From: Buddleja alternifolia
Lineage: Eukaryota > Streptophyta > Magnoliopsida > Lamiales > Scrophulariaceae
Assembly: GCA_019426215.1 (NCBI GenBank)
Contig: CM033392.1
Span: 36,690,980-36,754,979 of the forward strand
DNA length: 64,000 nt
Direction: 5' to 3'
The position numbers were made by a program, and so were the translations under genes. Positions 1 through 10,919 of the stretch are shown here, piece after piece. Within the stretch, counting starts at the first letter, position 1, and each line of letters starts with the position of its first letter. Under the pieces are notes generated by a model. The model did not search any database. It saw only the letters and a program-made list of their open reading frames with translations, and was not told the DNA's origin.

Positions 1-2629
1 ATGTGATGCATGTCAAATGGGTAAACAAGTTAAATCATCTTTTAAGAAGAAACCATGCCTGTCTACTTCTAAAGTTCTTGAACTATTACATCTGGATTTG
101 TTTGGTCCTATTCAGATCATGAGTCTTAGTGGTAAAAAGCACTCGCTAGTAATAGTTGATGATTTCTCTCGCTATACATGGGTAGAATTCCTAGCGACGA
201 AAGATGAAACTAGTGTCAAGCACACATCGTTAATCCGTCAATTGCAAACTTCAAAAGATTTAAAGGTGACGAGAATTAGAAGCGATAGAGGAACTGAATT
301 TACTAACCAATTTGTTGAGAAGTTTGTACAGATGTCAGAATACTTCATGAGTATTCTGCTCCTAGAACACCTCAACATAATGGAGTAGCCGAGCGACTGA
401 ATAGAACACTTAAAGAAGCTGCTAGGACGATGCTTGCAGAGTCTAAGCTACCTCAAAGGTTTTGGGCCGAAGCTATCAATACCGCTTGCTACACTCAGAA
501 CCGGTGTATGATCAACACGGAACATGAGAAAACTCCATTTGAGTTGTGGAAGGGACGTAAGCCTATCGTTTCATATTTTCATGTATTTGGTTCAAAATGT
601 TTCATTCATAACAATGGATCTCAAAGCCTAAAGACGTTTGATCCTAAAGTGGATGAGGGAATTTTTCTAAGATATGCCAAGAAGGGAAAGGGCTTCCCCA
701 TCCTAAATAAGATCAAATTGAAGGTTGAAGAGTCCATTCATGTTGTGTTTGATGATACTAACCAAGAATCGAGTAAGGTTAATCCTGATGATGTAGGAAT
801 TGAAGATCTTGCCCAACAAGCGTCACAAATCAATCTTGGTAATGATATTGATGATGATGAGATCTTTGTTCCTATTCCTAAGATTACTCGTGAGGTTACT
901 AATGAGGATATTGTCAGAATCGCTGATGATCATGAAGAGAATGATCATTAAGAGCAAATTGGAACTGTGAATGATGCAGCGACTGCGGAAGAGAGAAATG
1001 AGGGTCAAGCGATTGACAACCAAGAGTCTCTCAACCTGTTCCAACCAGATCGTAAATGGCTTAGAGACCATCCACCAGAGCTAGTTATTGGAGATATTGA
1101 AGCACCTGTTAGAACTAGGTCTGCAACAATCAATGAGGCCATGTTCGCAAGCTTTCTATCTCAAATGGAACCAAAGAAAGTGGATGAAGCACTCAGTGAT
1201 TCAAGGTGGGTAGAAGCAATGCAAGAAGAGCTTAACCAATCTGAGAGAAACAAGATTTGGACGCTAGTACTAAGACCAACTCACCAAGGAGTTATTGGAA
1301 CTAGATGGGTTTTTAGGAACAAGATGGATGAAGATGGCATTGTTATAAGAAACAAAGCCAGATCAGTCGCTCATGGTTATTGCAAAGAAGAGGGCATTGA
1401 TTTTGATGAGACGTATGCCCCAGTTTCCCGTCTTGAAGCGATTAGGATGTTCCTAGCGTTTGCCGCATTTAACAAATTCACAGTATACCTAATGGACGTG
1501 AAGCGTGGATTCCTGAATGGTAAACTCTAAGAAGAAGTCTATGTGGAGCAACCACCAGGATTCATTAACAACCATGCGAAAAGTATGGTCTACAAATTGG
1601 ATAAGGCACTCTATGGCCTTAAACAAGCACCAAGAGCATGGTTTGACACTCTCTCTATCTTTCTTATAGGTAAAGGCTTTTCAAAAGACAGCGTTGATAC
1701 AACATTATTTAAAATTACCCATAATGAAGATATTCTCTTAGTCAAAATTTATGTTGATGATATTATATTTCGCTCTACTAATAAGCGATTTTGTGAGAAA
1801 TTTTCGAAAATGAAGCAAGAACAATTTGAAATGAGCATGATGGGTGAATTAACTTTCTTCTTAGAATTACAAGTTAAACAACTCCCTAATGGCATATTTA
1901 TAAACCAAGCTAAATATACAAGAGATATGATTAAGAAATTTGGTATGGAAAATGCATCATCTTCAAAAATTCCTAACTATAGAGGTATCACTGGATCACT
2001 TCTTTATCTTACCTCTAGTAGACCTGATATTATGTTTTCGGTATGCATGTCAAGCTGATCCTAGAGAATCACACTTAAATGCTACCAAGAGAATCCTTAA
2101 ATACCTAAAAGGCACACAGAATGTGGGCTTATGGTATCCAAGGGACTCTCGTTTTGAACTAATTGGTTATTCAGACGCAGATTTTGTAGGATGCAAAATA
2201 GATAGAAAGAGTACTAGTGGTACATGTCAATTTCTAGGTGATAGATTGATTTCGTAGCATAGTTAGAAACAACAATCCATAGCGACTTCTACCGCTGAAG
2301 CATAGTACGTAGCCGCTGGTAGCTGTTGTGCACAAATCCTTTGGATGAGGCAACAACTTAGAGATTATGGAACAATATTAGGTCATACCCCAATCCATTG
2401 TGTTAATAAAAGTGCTTTAGCTATGACCCAAAATCCTGTCCTTCATTCCAGAACTAAACATATTGACATTTGATACCATTTCTTGCGTGACCATGTCTAA
2501 AAGAAAGATATCTCCATGCATTTCATTGGAACTGACAAACAATTGGCAGATATCTTCACCAAAGCGCTCAACGAACAACGCTTTCTCACTTTTAGAAGTG
2601 AATTAGGTATGATCGATTTAAATGCTTAA
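1..2629 (+). pseudogene. pol: Sirevirus copia pol, 3' part: integrase, reverse transcriptase, RNase H (broken)
   Basis: The polyprotein enters from outside the window in the integrase zinc-binding end (CDACQMGK type). The integrase core shows DDFS near 165 and SDRGTEF near 285. A frameshift near 346 moves the frame before TPQHNGVAER, which carries the last catalytic Glu. Reverse transcriptase follows at about 1180-2050 with an intact YVDD motif near 1752. RNase H (STAEA.YVAAGSC and DIFTKALNE) reaches the natural stop at 2627-2629. Stops interrupt it at 949-951 and 1528-1530 (a CAA to TAA change), there is a deletion frameshift near 2055, and several TAG/TGA codons lie in RNase H. It would copy element RNA in virus-like particles and integrate the DNA. 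It is dead. Family assignment to the Sirevirus lineage rests on close similarity to the other two pol copies here and on the extra ORF downstream. Confidence 0.93.
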
Positions 2630-3496
2630 ACCATAAAGCATCATATTTTATATAGGCATACAATGTAGGGGGAATCTACTTTAAACTTATGTCGTAAATG
2701 TTTTTCAAAATTTGAAATAATTCATCAATTTTAGGGGGAACTTTAAAATTGTACTTGTCTCAAGTCATAAGCGACTGTGATAAAAATGACTTTAAAAATT
2801 TATGCATTGATCACTAGCGCTTATCTATTATGCATGACAAAATCAATCTCTAATAAATACAAATATCTTTTATAAATCCTAGCGATTGATGTGTATCAAA
2901 AATCTTCAGCTTTGAGAAATTGGATTTTATTAAAAAGACTTCAGCGTTAAGAGATTCCCACGTTAACGCTAAGTAAATTTCTCTGAAAATCATGCATAGT
3001 TTTCATCGCTAAAAGTAGCGTGTGGATAAGTCCAAAAGATTAGATTTGACAACTGCCCACACGTGCTTATCAAATCAAACTGACTGTTAATGATTCCTAT
3101 CTAAAAATTAGGCGGTTCAGTAACTGCACCTGTCTGAGTACGTGTCAATGTACTATCAGGCACGTGTATTTCACGCTGAAAATTTTAAAATTATTTAAAC
3201 GTTTTGAAAAAGTAACTGCGGATTTCAAAGCTTTATAATTCACAGTTGCTACCCTATTTTACCGCACTTTTTGACATCCGTCCTTATGAGCAAACGACCC
3301 AGATTTAATTTTTGTTATTTTCAAAATTAACTTTTGTACACGTGTCATTCATCTACTAGTTGAGGAGTTATTTTTGCCTCATATTTAAACCCTTCACAAC
3401 CTTTACAGTAAAACTTTATCACTTCCGAAATTCTTCTACTGTAAAAGTTCTTTCTTTCCAAGGCAAAAAGAATATCTTTTCTCTCTTCAACTGAAG
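2630..3496 (+). other. Non-coding spacer between pol and extra ORF, with two internal purine tracts
   Basis: No coding frame is seen. Two identical tracts AGGGGGAA lie at 2667-2674 and 2733-2740, soon after the pol stop. The same pair sits at the same place in the right-hand plus-strand copy (46511, 46576) and in the minus-strand copy (38523, 38568). Sireviruses are reported to carry multiple polypurine tracts, so these may prime plus-strand DNA or act in RNA processing. The end of the spacer (3361-3496) is pyrimidine-rich and resembles a leader for the next ORF. Confidence 0.7.
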
Positions 3497-5006
3497 TGTT
3501 ACGAATTTCATGTTAGATGTTTTGATGATGACAAAATAGGATTTTATGTTAGACCCAAAATATAATGTAAGTTTCTATTTTCATAGATCTATGTATAAGC
3601 GTTCGAAAGTTTGTAATTTTATTTAGGCTTGTAATTTTTATCTTTATAGATTTTAGACTAAGTATTAGATACCGAATCGCTAATAGAATTCTAGGTAAGT
3701 CTATTAGAGAAGAAGTTGAAGATCAGAGTCTGAAGTCAAATGAAGAAGAAGATTTGTTTTTAGGGACTGTCAAACGCTAAAGGACCATTCAGGATTTACG
3801 GATCAAGCGTTCAAAGCATTTCAGCGATCAACATTAGATTCACCTGAAATAAATCCTCAAGTCATGAAGGATTTAAATGCAATCATTCAACGGATATTTA
3901 TTTCCAACGGGAAATAAATTCAAATGCATTAAATGCCTGATAAGTGCATTAAATGTGATAAGCTATTATGACTTGTAGACAAGCCACCTTTTTTAATAGA
4001 CTGTCACAATTTCAGAGTTTATAGCTGCTCCTGTCCAATTGGAACCAACGGGATTTCAGGAATGTCAAAGAAAAGGTAGAATCACGCGCCGCGTGAAAGA
4101 CACACTCCTACATGTGTCCAACGGACATAATTCTAATAAATTGCCTATAAATACCTCACTCCAGCAAACTCTAAAGATAGAGAGACATACGTACATGCAC
4201 AATAAAATTTTGCTGAAATTCTCTATCAAAGAAAAAGCTTAGAAACTCCATAGCCAAAATTCTTCAAGTTTTTACATACATTCCACACAGTCACAAATAT
4301 CTCAAACATCTTCCAAAGAAGAAACCTAAACTCTTACTGAGATATTCCAAGTTGTTTGATCTTTCCAAAAACAAACAAACCCTTGTTATAAAACCCTCAA
4401 CCTTTCATCTGAGTGAAAAAGTTGTTGAAACCGCTTACAGGCAGTATTTCTGAGTGAGAGAAGCTTGTAGAAGAAGATCTTCATTGGTGCTAAAATCTGT
4501 GTGATCAAGGAGCCCGAGATCATTTTCACCTATTTACTATCTTGTAGAAGATTCTGTGTGATTCTTTGATAATCATCTTAGTAAATTCCCTCTAAGTGAA
4601 AAAGGAGAAGAATTACGTAGCTGGGATTACATCGCCCAGTGAACCTTATATATCATGTGTCATTTACTTTCATTATTGTCTTGTTTTATATTATTTTATT
4701 TATTCCGAAAAAGACAAGCTAAATCTACTAAGCAACTATTTAATTAAAACGAACGCTAAAACTTTAAAATCATTTCTGCTGTGCTAACCCTGATTAAGCG
4801 ATCTAAGCATTACCCTACTTTGGTAAATTGCCGAAATCACTAAGTCTAAGTTATCTTTACTGTAACGCCTGACCCAAGCGCTCAGCTTCCTAAGCGTTCT
4901 AACCTTTAAAAGTGATACGAAATTTTTAAAGTCGAAAAAGACGTCAGGGTCTATTCAACCCCCCCCCCCCTTTCTAGACCCTTTCGTATGCCACTTAGGA
5001 CCACCA
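3497..5006 (+). mobile_element. Solo LTR, Sirevirus subtype A1, inserted just before the extra ORF
   Basis: The sequence starts TGTTACGAATTTCATG and ends ACTTAGGACCACCA, and is 1,510 bp long. It is flanked by TGAAG (3492-3496) and CGAAG (5007-5011), a 5-bp target duplication with one transition. No PBS follows it and no PPT precedes it, so it is a solo LTR left by LTR-LTR recombination. It carries a TATA box at 4146-4153 and a poly-C run before its end. Its insertion split the leader of the extra ORF, whose ATG is only 17 bp past the second target duplication. Confidence 0.88.
4146..4153 (+). promoter_or_regulatory. TATA box of the LTR promoter
   Basis: TATAAATA in the context GCCTATAAATACC. 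The same context recurs at this place in the other A1 LTRs, which marks the U3/R boundary region and the start of genomic RNA shortly downstream. Confidence 0.7.
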
Positions 5007-5027
5007 CGAAGCTTTTCCAATTCATCA

Positions 5028-8000
5028 ATGGCACCCAAATCTTCAAAATCTGCTGCCAAAAAATCCTCCAAATCTGAGAAACCAGTCACTATTAACGCCG
5101 GTTTTCTTGTTAACTGGGATTATCTTTTTGCTAACCAAAACTTCCCTCTACGGACAGTTCTTCCACTTGTCCAGGAGTCTGGTTTGTGTGACATGATTAC
5201 TTCCGTTTTTAATATCTTTGAGGAAGAAACCCTATTCTTCCTCAGGAATGCAAAAATTTCCGACGATGGAAATGCCATTTTCTGCGTCTTTCCCTTTGCT
5301 CGTGAGACCTTTGTTCTCATTCCTTCTCTCATATCATCTTTACTAAATCTACCAAACGATGGTGCCGAAATTGAAAATGTCACTCTTGGAGATGCTACCA
5401 AAGTATGGGCGTTGATGAAGAAGGATGAAGTTGAAGCTGCCTATGAACCCAACTTCAAGAAAAATGACATGAAGGGCGAATATGTCATTCTTGCTGACAT
5501 ATGCGCAAAAATGATCGAATGCAGAAAGGGAAGCTTCGATGAAGTTTCCAACCTTCAGTACAAGATGATGGTGGCCATTCTAACCAATTATAGATTAATT
5601 GGTCTCTTTACATTTTCAATCGCTTCAAGGCAGCGATGGCCAAGTCAGTAAATCCCAAGCCTTTTGGGATTGTTTTGAGTCGTATTCTTAGTGCTAGCGA
5701 TTTCATCAACACTGCTGAAAAGAAAGTCCCAATGCTAAAGTTCTATGGAAAGAAGATGATCAGCGAGCTGCTCAAGCCAAGGAGACTTGGTGGTGCACCG
5801 GTTCCCAAAGAAGAGCGTGAGCGACTTCTTGACGAAGGAGTTGTTCGCAGTGATGATGAAGAGCAAGTGACTTCGTCTTCATCATCTTCCTCAGAAGAAG
5901 CAGTGGTGGTTAAGCGACCAAAATGAAAGATCGTTGTTAAGGTCGCTGAGCTAGCCAAGCCAGCAAAGAAACAAAAGAAGAAGCCAGAGCCCAAGAGGAA
6001 GCAGAAGTCTCCCTCTCCTTCTCCTAAATGTCCAGACTGTTCTTAACACTCTTGAGGACTTGCATATTCCCATCCGTGCTGATCCAATCACCTCTTTTCT
6101 GGATTTAGATCTAGAAGAAGCTGCCCTTGAGCCTAAGGAAACTGTGCCATATGTTGAAACAGATCAAGCGACGGCATTAGTCGATGATAGTCCTCAGGGT
6201 AAGCGTTGTAGTCTTTTCTTTGTAATTTCTACTTAGTAGAAATTTTGTTTGCTTTTCTCAAACATTTACATGTATCAGCTCAAAGTGCACAAGCTGCTGA
6301 TGCACCTCACATTCCCGAGGAAGATATAGAATTGGATGTTGATTTATCAATAGTGGTGGAAATTGCCAGAGAAGTTAGTTTGGTCATTCCAGACGCTGAA
6401 ATATCACCAGCTCAGGAAGCGACTAAGGATACTGAGCAGTCAACAGAAGTGGCTGTTCCTTTTGTCCCCACTCCAACTGGTCCTCCTCCTCCAGCGGTTG
6501 ATTTCTTTCCAAGAGGCTATAATGAAGATTTGGAATATTATTATACCTGGAGAGAAAAGATGCGTAGGCAACTGATTGATATAGAGCTCAACTTCCAATC
6601 TACGCTCCACAATCCTGATCTCTCTGATGCTCAAAAGATAGCAATTTTCGAGTCACTTGCCAATGGTGACATTATTTCAATGAAAGATCTTATCGCTTGT
6701 TTGGAACATCTGGAAATTCCCCAAAAAGATTTTGCAAAATTCGAAAGCAAACACTTTCAAGAAGTCAGCAAGAGCCTGGAATGAAGTTATCCTTTCCGCC
6801 GAACTCATATCCAGATAAGGAATCCTCATATTGGCAGCTGGGGAAAGAATCCAGATGAAGATACGCTTATGGAAGGGAAAGGGTGTAGCAACTCAAGAAC
6901 ACCCTAACCCTATTAATCAGTGGGTTGAAGATGAAGCCAGAGAGTACCTAGCCAGAGTCTGGGCAGATAATTATTTGCAAGAAAAATCATGTTTTAAGAC
7001 ACTGCTAAACGCTCAGACTGATTCAGAATTGAATGCAACTCTCAGCCATCGATGGAAAATGGACACTAGAAGATGGGCAGAGGAATTTGTTCTGCATCGT
7101 CATACAATTGATGAGATGCTCAGATATCCATTTTTATTCAATTTTGGAATAGAGTACAGACGTAGAGGATATGCTTTATTTTTGCTGCACAGGCGTGAAT
7201 CTCTTATAGGTCCAATCAGTCAGTTATCCTACTTTCGAAGAGGCATTGAAGTCTACATCCGAGAACAACTTAGACAAATCAGTCAAGGGGATTGTGAGTT
7301 GAATTTTGCTCAGCAATTCCAGTTTGATTTAAATGACGACGCTTCCTCAAGCAAGCGACGAGCGCTTTAAAGATCTAGCCATCAAGTAATTTTGACTGAT
7401 GATTTTGCTGAATTTCACAGAGATAGGAGAGCGCTTGTAGAAAATGCGCAATCGTTGGACATCTCACTCGCTGAATATTTTATCCTAAATCCTTTCAGAG
7501 GCTATAATCTTCACCCTGTTCTCTTCTGTGAGCAGAATATTCAAGTGGCCAAGATGATATCGCTTATTCGGCCACTGGACCAAGAAGCTGCCAGAGCGCT
7601 GATGCCATTTATTTTGGACTACTACAACTCTTACACTTCAGGAGTTGACCTGCCGGAAGGAGTGCAACTTGCACTAAGCAATGAAGAGAGCGAAGATGCT
7701 ATATTCTTTATCCCACAGACCAACTTGATTAGTCCAAGGCATATCATGGAAGCAATTGGCCCACTCTGGGTTATCGCTGTTGAAAATCTAGCTCCTCAGA
7801 TCGAAGTTGTTGCAATGGAAGAGGAACAAACTTCTGCTGTGGAAGTCGCTCAAACCACAGACGCTGATATGCAAGATGTTGCCCTCAGCGCTCTAGCAGT
7901 CGAGGTTCCCCTTGTTGAACAAGCTAATCAAATTGATACCGCAACTCAGACGCTTGACTTAGCAATAGAAGAAGTTCATGCTGGAATAGCCGCAGAGCCT

Positions 8001-8944
8001 GAAGAGCCTTTTATTCGTGATAAAACCAAAGGCAAGGTTGCTGTCTCTAGCTCATACGGACACATTCCGTCCCCTGAGCATCCTTCTTCAGACTCGGACA
8101 ATGATCCGGACGCTCGAGATTTCAGACAAGTAGTACGGAAATCGCTCAGCAACATTGAGGGTTCTTGCTCAAAGATTTTTGACACCGCTGAAAGGAAAAT
8201 CTGAATAATGTCTGACACTCGAAGCCGTGATATTTCAAATGCTGCTACCAAAATTACTATTGCCATCATGGACAGCATATCACCTCTGATCGATGGACTC
8301 TCCTCAGAATTCAATCGTTATCTAGCCCAAAACGCTTCAGCTGATACTGAGAGGCACAATTCTTCAAATGTTGTTGTCAGAGTATCGCTCAACAAGTCGC
8401 TCTACTTGTTGAAGAAGTTCGGCTATTACGCAAAGATATTGCTGAATTGAAAACCTCTCGTGATGATGCCAAGAAAGGGGAAAATGAGAAAGAAAAGCAT
8501 CAATTTTCCAAAGCCTTGAAAGAATCAATCTTCAAAACTGATAACAAGCACTGGCGTTCTATGTTCGATGAAATAACATGTATAAAGAAAATGCTATCTA
8601 AGAAGCGCAAGCCAAGATATTATCTAGCCAGGCACAGGCTTCCAGACCTAGACATTGAATTCTTAGAAAGTATGGGTTTTCATCCATATGTCGGACCACT
8701 TAGAAGGCCTTTAAACAGGAAATCCACCAATGATCGAAGACAAGGCATTTACCATGACTTGATCCGAGAACTTGGAATCCCTCCGAGGGATTGGGTGGAA
8801 AGATTTTTAGAGTTAAAGGAAAGCGCTAAACATAAAAGACATGAAGTCCAGTACACTACCATGATAGACATTGATCGAGTCTTGCTGGACTTAGCAAATG
8901 AAATCTATCAAGGAGAAGAAATGTCTAAGCGACAAAGAAGATGA
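5028..8944 (+). pseudogene. Sirevirus extra ORF ('env-like' by position), copy 1, full length but broken
   Basis: The start ATG (MAPKSSK) is the same as in the copy at 52958. Domains in order: an N-terminal domain of about 200 residues (NW.YLF, F.FE.E..FFLRNA, then an F..LP..GA pattern) that recalls the 'putative plant transposon protein' family; a block LKFYGKKMISELLKP..LGGAP.P; an acidic/serine and basic linker (KKQKKKPEPKRKQK); a second helical domain at about 6500-7330 (RRWAEEFVLHRH, FNFGIEYRRRGYALFLLHRR); a serine/acid stretch near 8080; a C-terminal coiled coil near 8360-8500; and a conserved tail (MGFHPYVGPLRRPLNRK). I see no signal peptide or membrane segment, so 'envelope' is unproven. 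Breaks: frameshift near 5636, TGA at 5924-5926, TAA and frameshift near 6046, TGA at 6782-6784, TAA near 7368, TGA near 8202, and a frameshift near 8440. A candidate intron lies at 6199-6278. Confidence 0.85.
6199..6278 (+). other. Candidate spliceosomal intron inside the extra ORF, copy 1
   Basis: The donor reads CCTCAGG|GTAAGC and the acceptor TGTATCAG|CTC, after a T-rich tract. The stretch is 80 nt, near the lower limit for plant introns. Read through, the upstream frame hits TAG at once; removing the 80 nt joins ...DDSPQ to A-QSAQAADAP in the frame that is open for the next 500 bases. The copy at 52958-54685 has a donor at the identical codon and phase. This is an inference from sequence; no transcript has been examined. 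Confidence 0.5.
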
Positions 8945-9206
8945 TGCCCTTTTTTTTTCTTTCTTTATATGTTGTTGTTATTTAAAATTCTTTACTCTCA
9001 GCACAATCATCTGTATACTTTGTTTGAAATTATATGAATGAATGATTGAACGTTGAAACAGCTTGTTGAGGCTAATCTAACAACTAACAAACTTATCTAT
9101 CTTTCAAACACTAGCTTATATTTATTTGGGTTTTTCTTTAAAAACTCTTAAACTATAAAAGAGTTATAAGAGTTAAAGGTCTTGACATCATCAAAAAGGG
9201 GGAAAT
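8945..9206 (+). other. 3' untranslated end of the element with polypurine tract
   Basis: This short AT-rich stretch follows the stop of the extra ORF. It ends in the polypurine tract AAAAAGGGGGAAAT (9193-9206) directly against the 3' LTR. The same tract precedes the other family A 3' LTRs (27235, and in reverse at 33457 and 48736). Confidence 0.85.
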
Positions 9207-10719
9207 TATTAGGAATTTCATGTTAGAAGTTTTGATGATGACAAGATAGGATCTTATGTTAGACCCCAAATATAATGTAGGTTTCTGTTTTCATAGATCA
9301 ACGTATAAGCGCTCGAAAGTTTGTAATTTTGATTAGGCTTGTAATTTTTATCTTTATATATTTTAGACTAAGTATTAGATACCGAATCACTAATAGAATT
9401 CTAGGCGAGTCTATTAGAGATGAAGTTGAAGATCAGCGTCCGAAGTCAAATAAAGATGAAGAGTTGTTCTTAGCGACTGTCAAACGCTAAAGGACCATTT
9501 CAGGACTTATTGATCAAACGCTCAAAAAACTCCGGCGATCAATATCAGATTCACCTTAAATAAATCCTTAAGTTATGAAGGACTTAAATGCAATCATTCA
9601 ACGGACATTTATTTTCAACGGAAAATAAATTCAAATACAATAAATGCTTGATACGAGCATTAAATGTGATAAGCTATTATGACTTGTGGACAAGCCACCT
9701 TTTTTACTAGACTGTCAGAATTTTAGAGTTTATAGTTGCTCCCGTCTAATCGGAACCAGCAGGATTTCAGGAATGTCAGAGAAAAGGTAGAATCACGTGC
9801 CGCGTGAAAGGCACGTTCCTACATGTGTCCAACGAACATAATCCCGAGAAAATGCCTATAAATACCTTACCTCCAGCAAACCTTAAATATATAGAGACAT
9901 ACGTACATGCACAAGAAAACTTTGTTGAAATTCTCTTTCAAGGAAAAAGCTTAGAAACTCCATAGCCAAAATTCTTCAAGCTTTTTACATACATTCCAAA
10001 CAATCACAAGTATCTCAAACATCTTCCAAAGAAGAAACCTAAATTCTTACTGAGATATTCCAAGTTGTTTGGTCTTTCCAAAAACAAACAAACCCATGTG
10101 ACAAAACCCTCAACCTTTCATCTGAGTGAGAAAGTTGTTGAAACCCCCTTACAGGCAGTATTTCTGAGTGAGAGAAGCTTGTAGAAGAAGATCTTCATTG
10201 GTGCTGAAATATGTGTGATCAAGGAGCCCGAGATCATTTTCACCTCTTTACTATCTTGTAGAAGATTCTGTGTGATTCTTTGATAATCATCTTAGTGAAT
10301 TTCCTCCAAGTGAAAAAGGAGAAGAAGGACGTAGCTGGGATTACATCACCCAGTGAACCTTAAAATTTCTTGTGTCATTTACTTTTATTATTGTCTTGTT
10401 TTATATTATATTATTTTTTCTGAAAAAGACAAGTTAATCTGCTAAGCGACTATTTAACCAAAACGAACGCTAAAGCTTTAAAATCATTTCCGCTGTCCTA
10501 ACCCTAATTAAGCGATCTAAACGTTACCCTACTTTGGTAAATTGCTAAAATCACTAAGTCTAAGTTATCTTTATTGAAGCGTCTAACCTAAGCGCTCAGC
10601 ATCGTAAGCGTTCTAATCTTTAAAAGTGATACGAATTTTTTTGAAGTCAAAAAAAGGACTTCAGGGTCTATTCAACCTCCCCCCCTCTAGAACCTTTCGT
10701 ATGCCACTTGAGACCAGCA
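9207..10719 (+). mobile_element. 3' LTR of the left Sirevirus, subtype A1
   Basis: It starts directly after the PPT (TATTAGGAATTTCATG, with TG changed to TA) and ends GAGACCAGCA; length 1,513 bp. A TATA box lies at 9857-9864. Near the end, a perfect TGAAGTC/GACTTCA stem (10642-10663) precedes a C-rich run. The next five bases, GTAGC (10720-10724), should be one copy of the target duplication; the 5' LTR lies outside the window. The bases after it belong to a family D LTR, so the element landed inside that LTR. Confidence 0.9.
9857..9864 (+). promoter_or_regulatory. TATA box of the LTR promoter
   Basis: TATAAATA in the same GCCTATAAATACC context as in the solo LTR upstream. Confidence 0.65.
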
Positions 10720-10919
10720 GTAGCAATCCCTAGGGCTCCTGCCTCTAGATAATCACACTCGGAATTCGCCGAAAAATCTTCCTGATTCTTCTTCAAGTGG
10801 CGGCTAGAAGAGAGGATGAGGTAGAGAATATTTTCTCTCTACTTTTCTGTGTAATTCTTAGTGGCAACTAATCTAATCTTAACCTAGGCTTTAGTGATGG
10901 AGTATTTAAATAGAATCCT

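Noticed and set aside
8945..9206. An extra small gene after the extra ORF
   Set aside because: No frame longer than a few codons is conserved between copies; only the PPT is.
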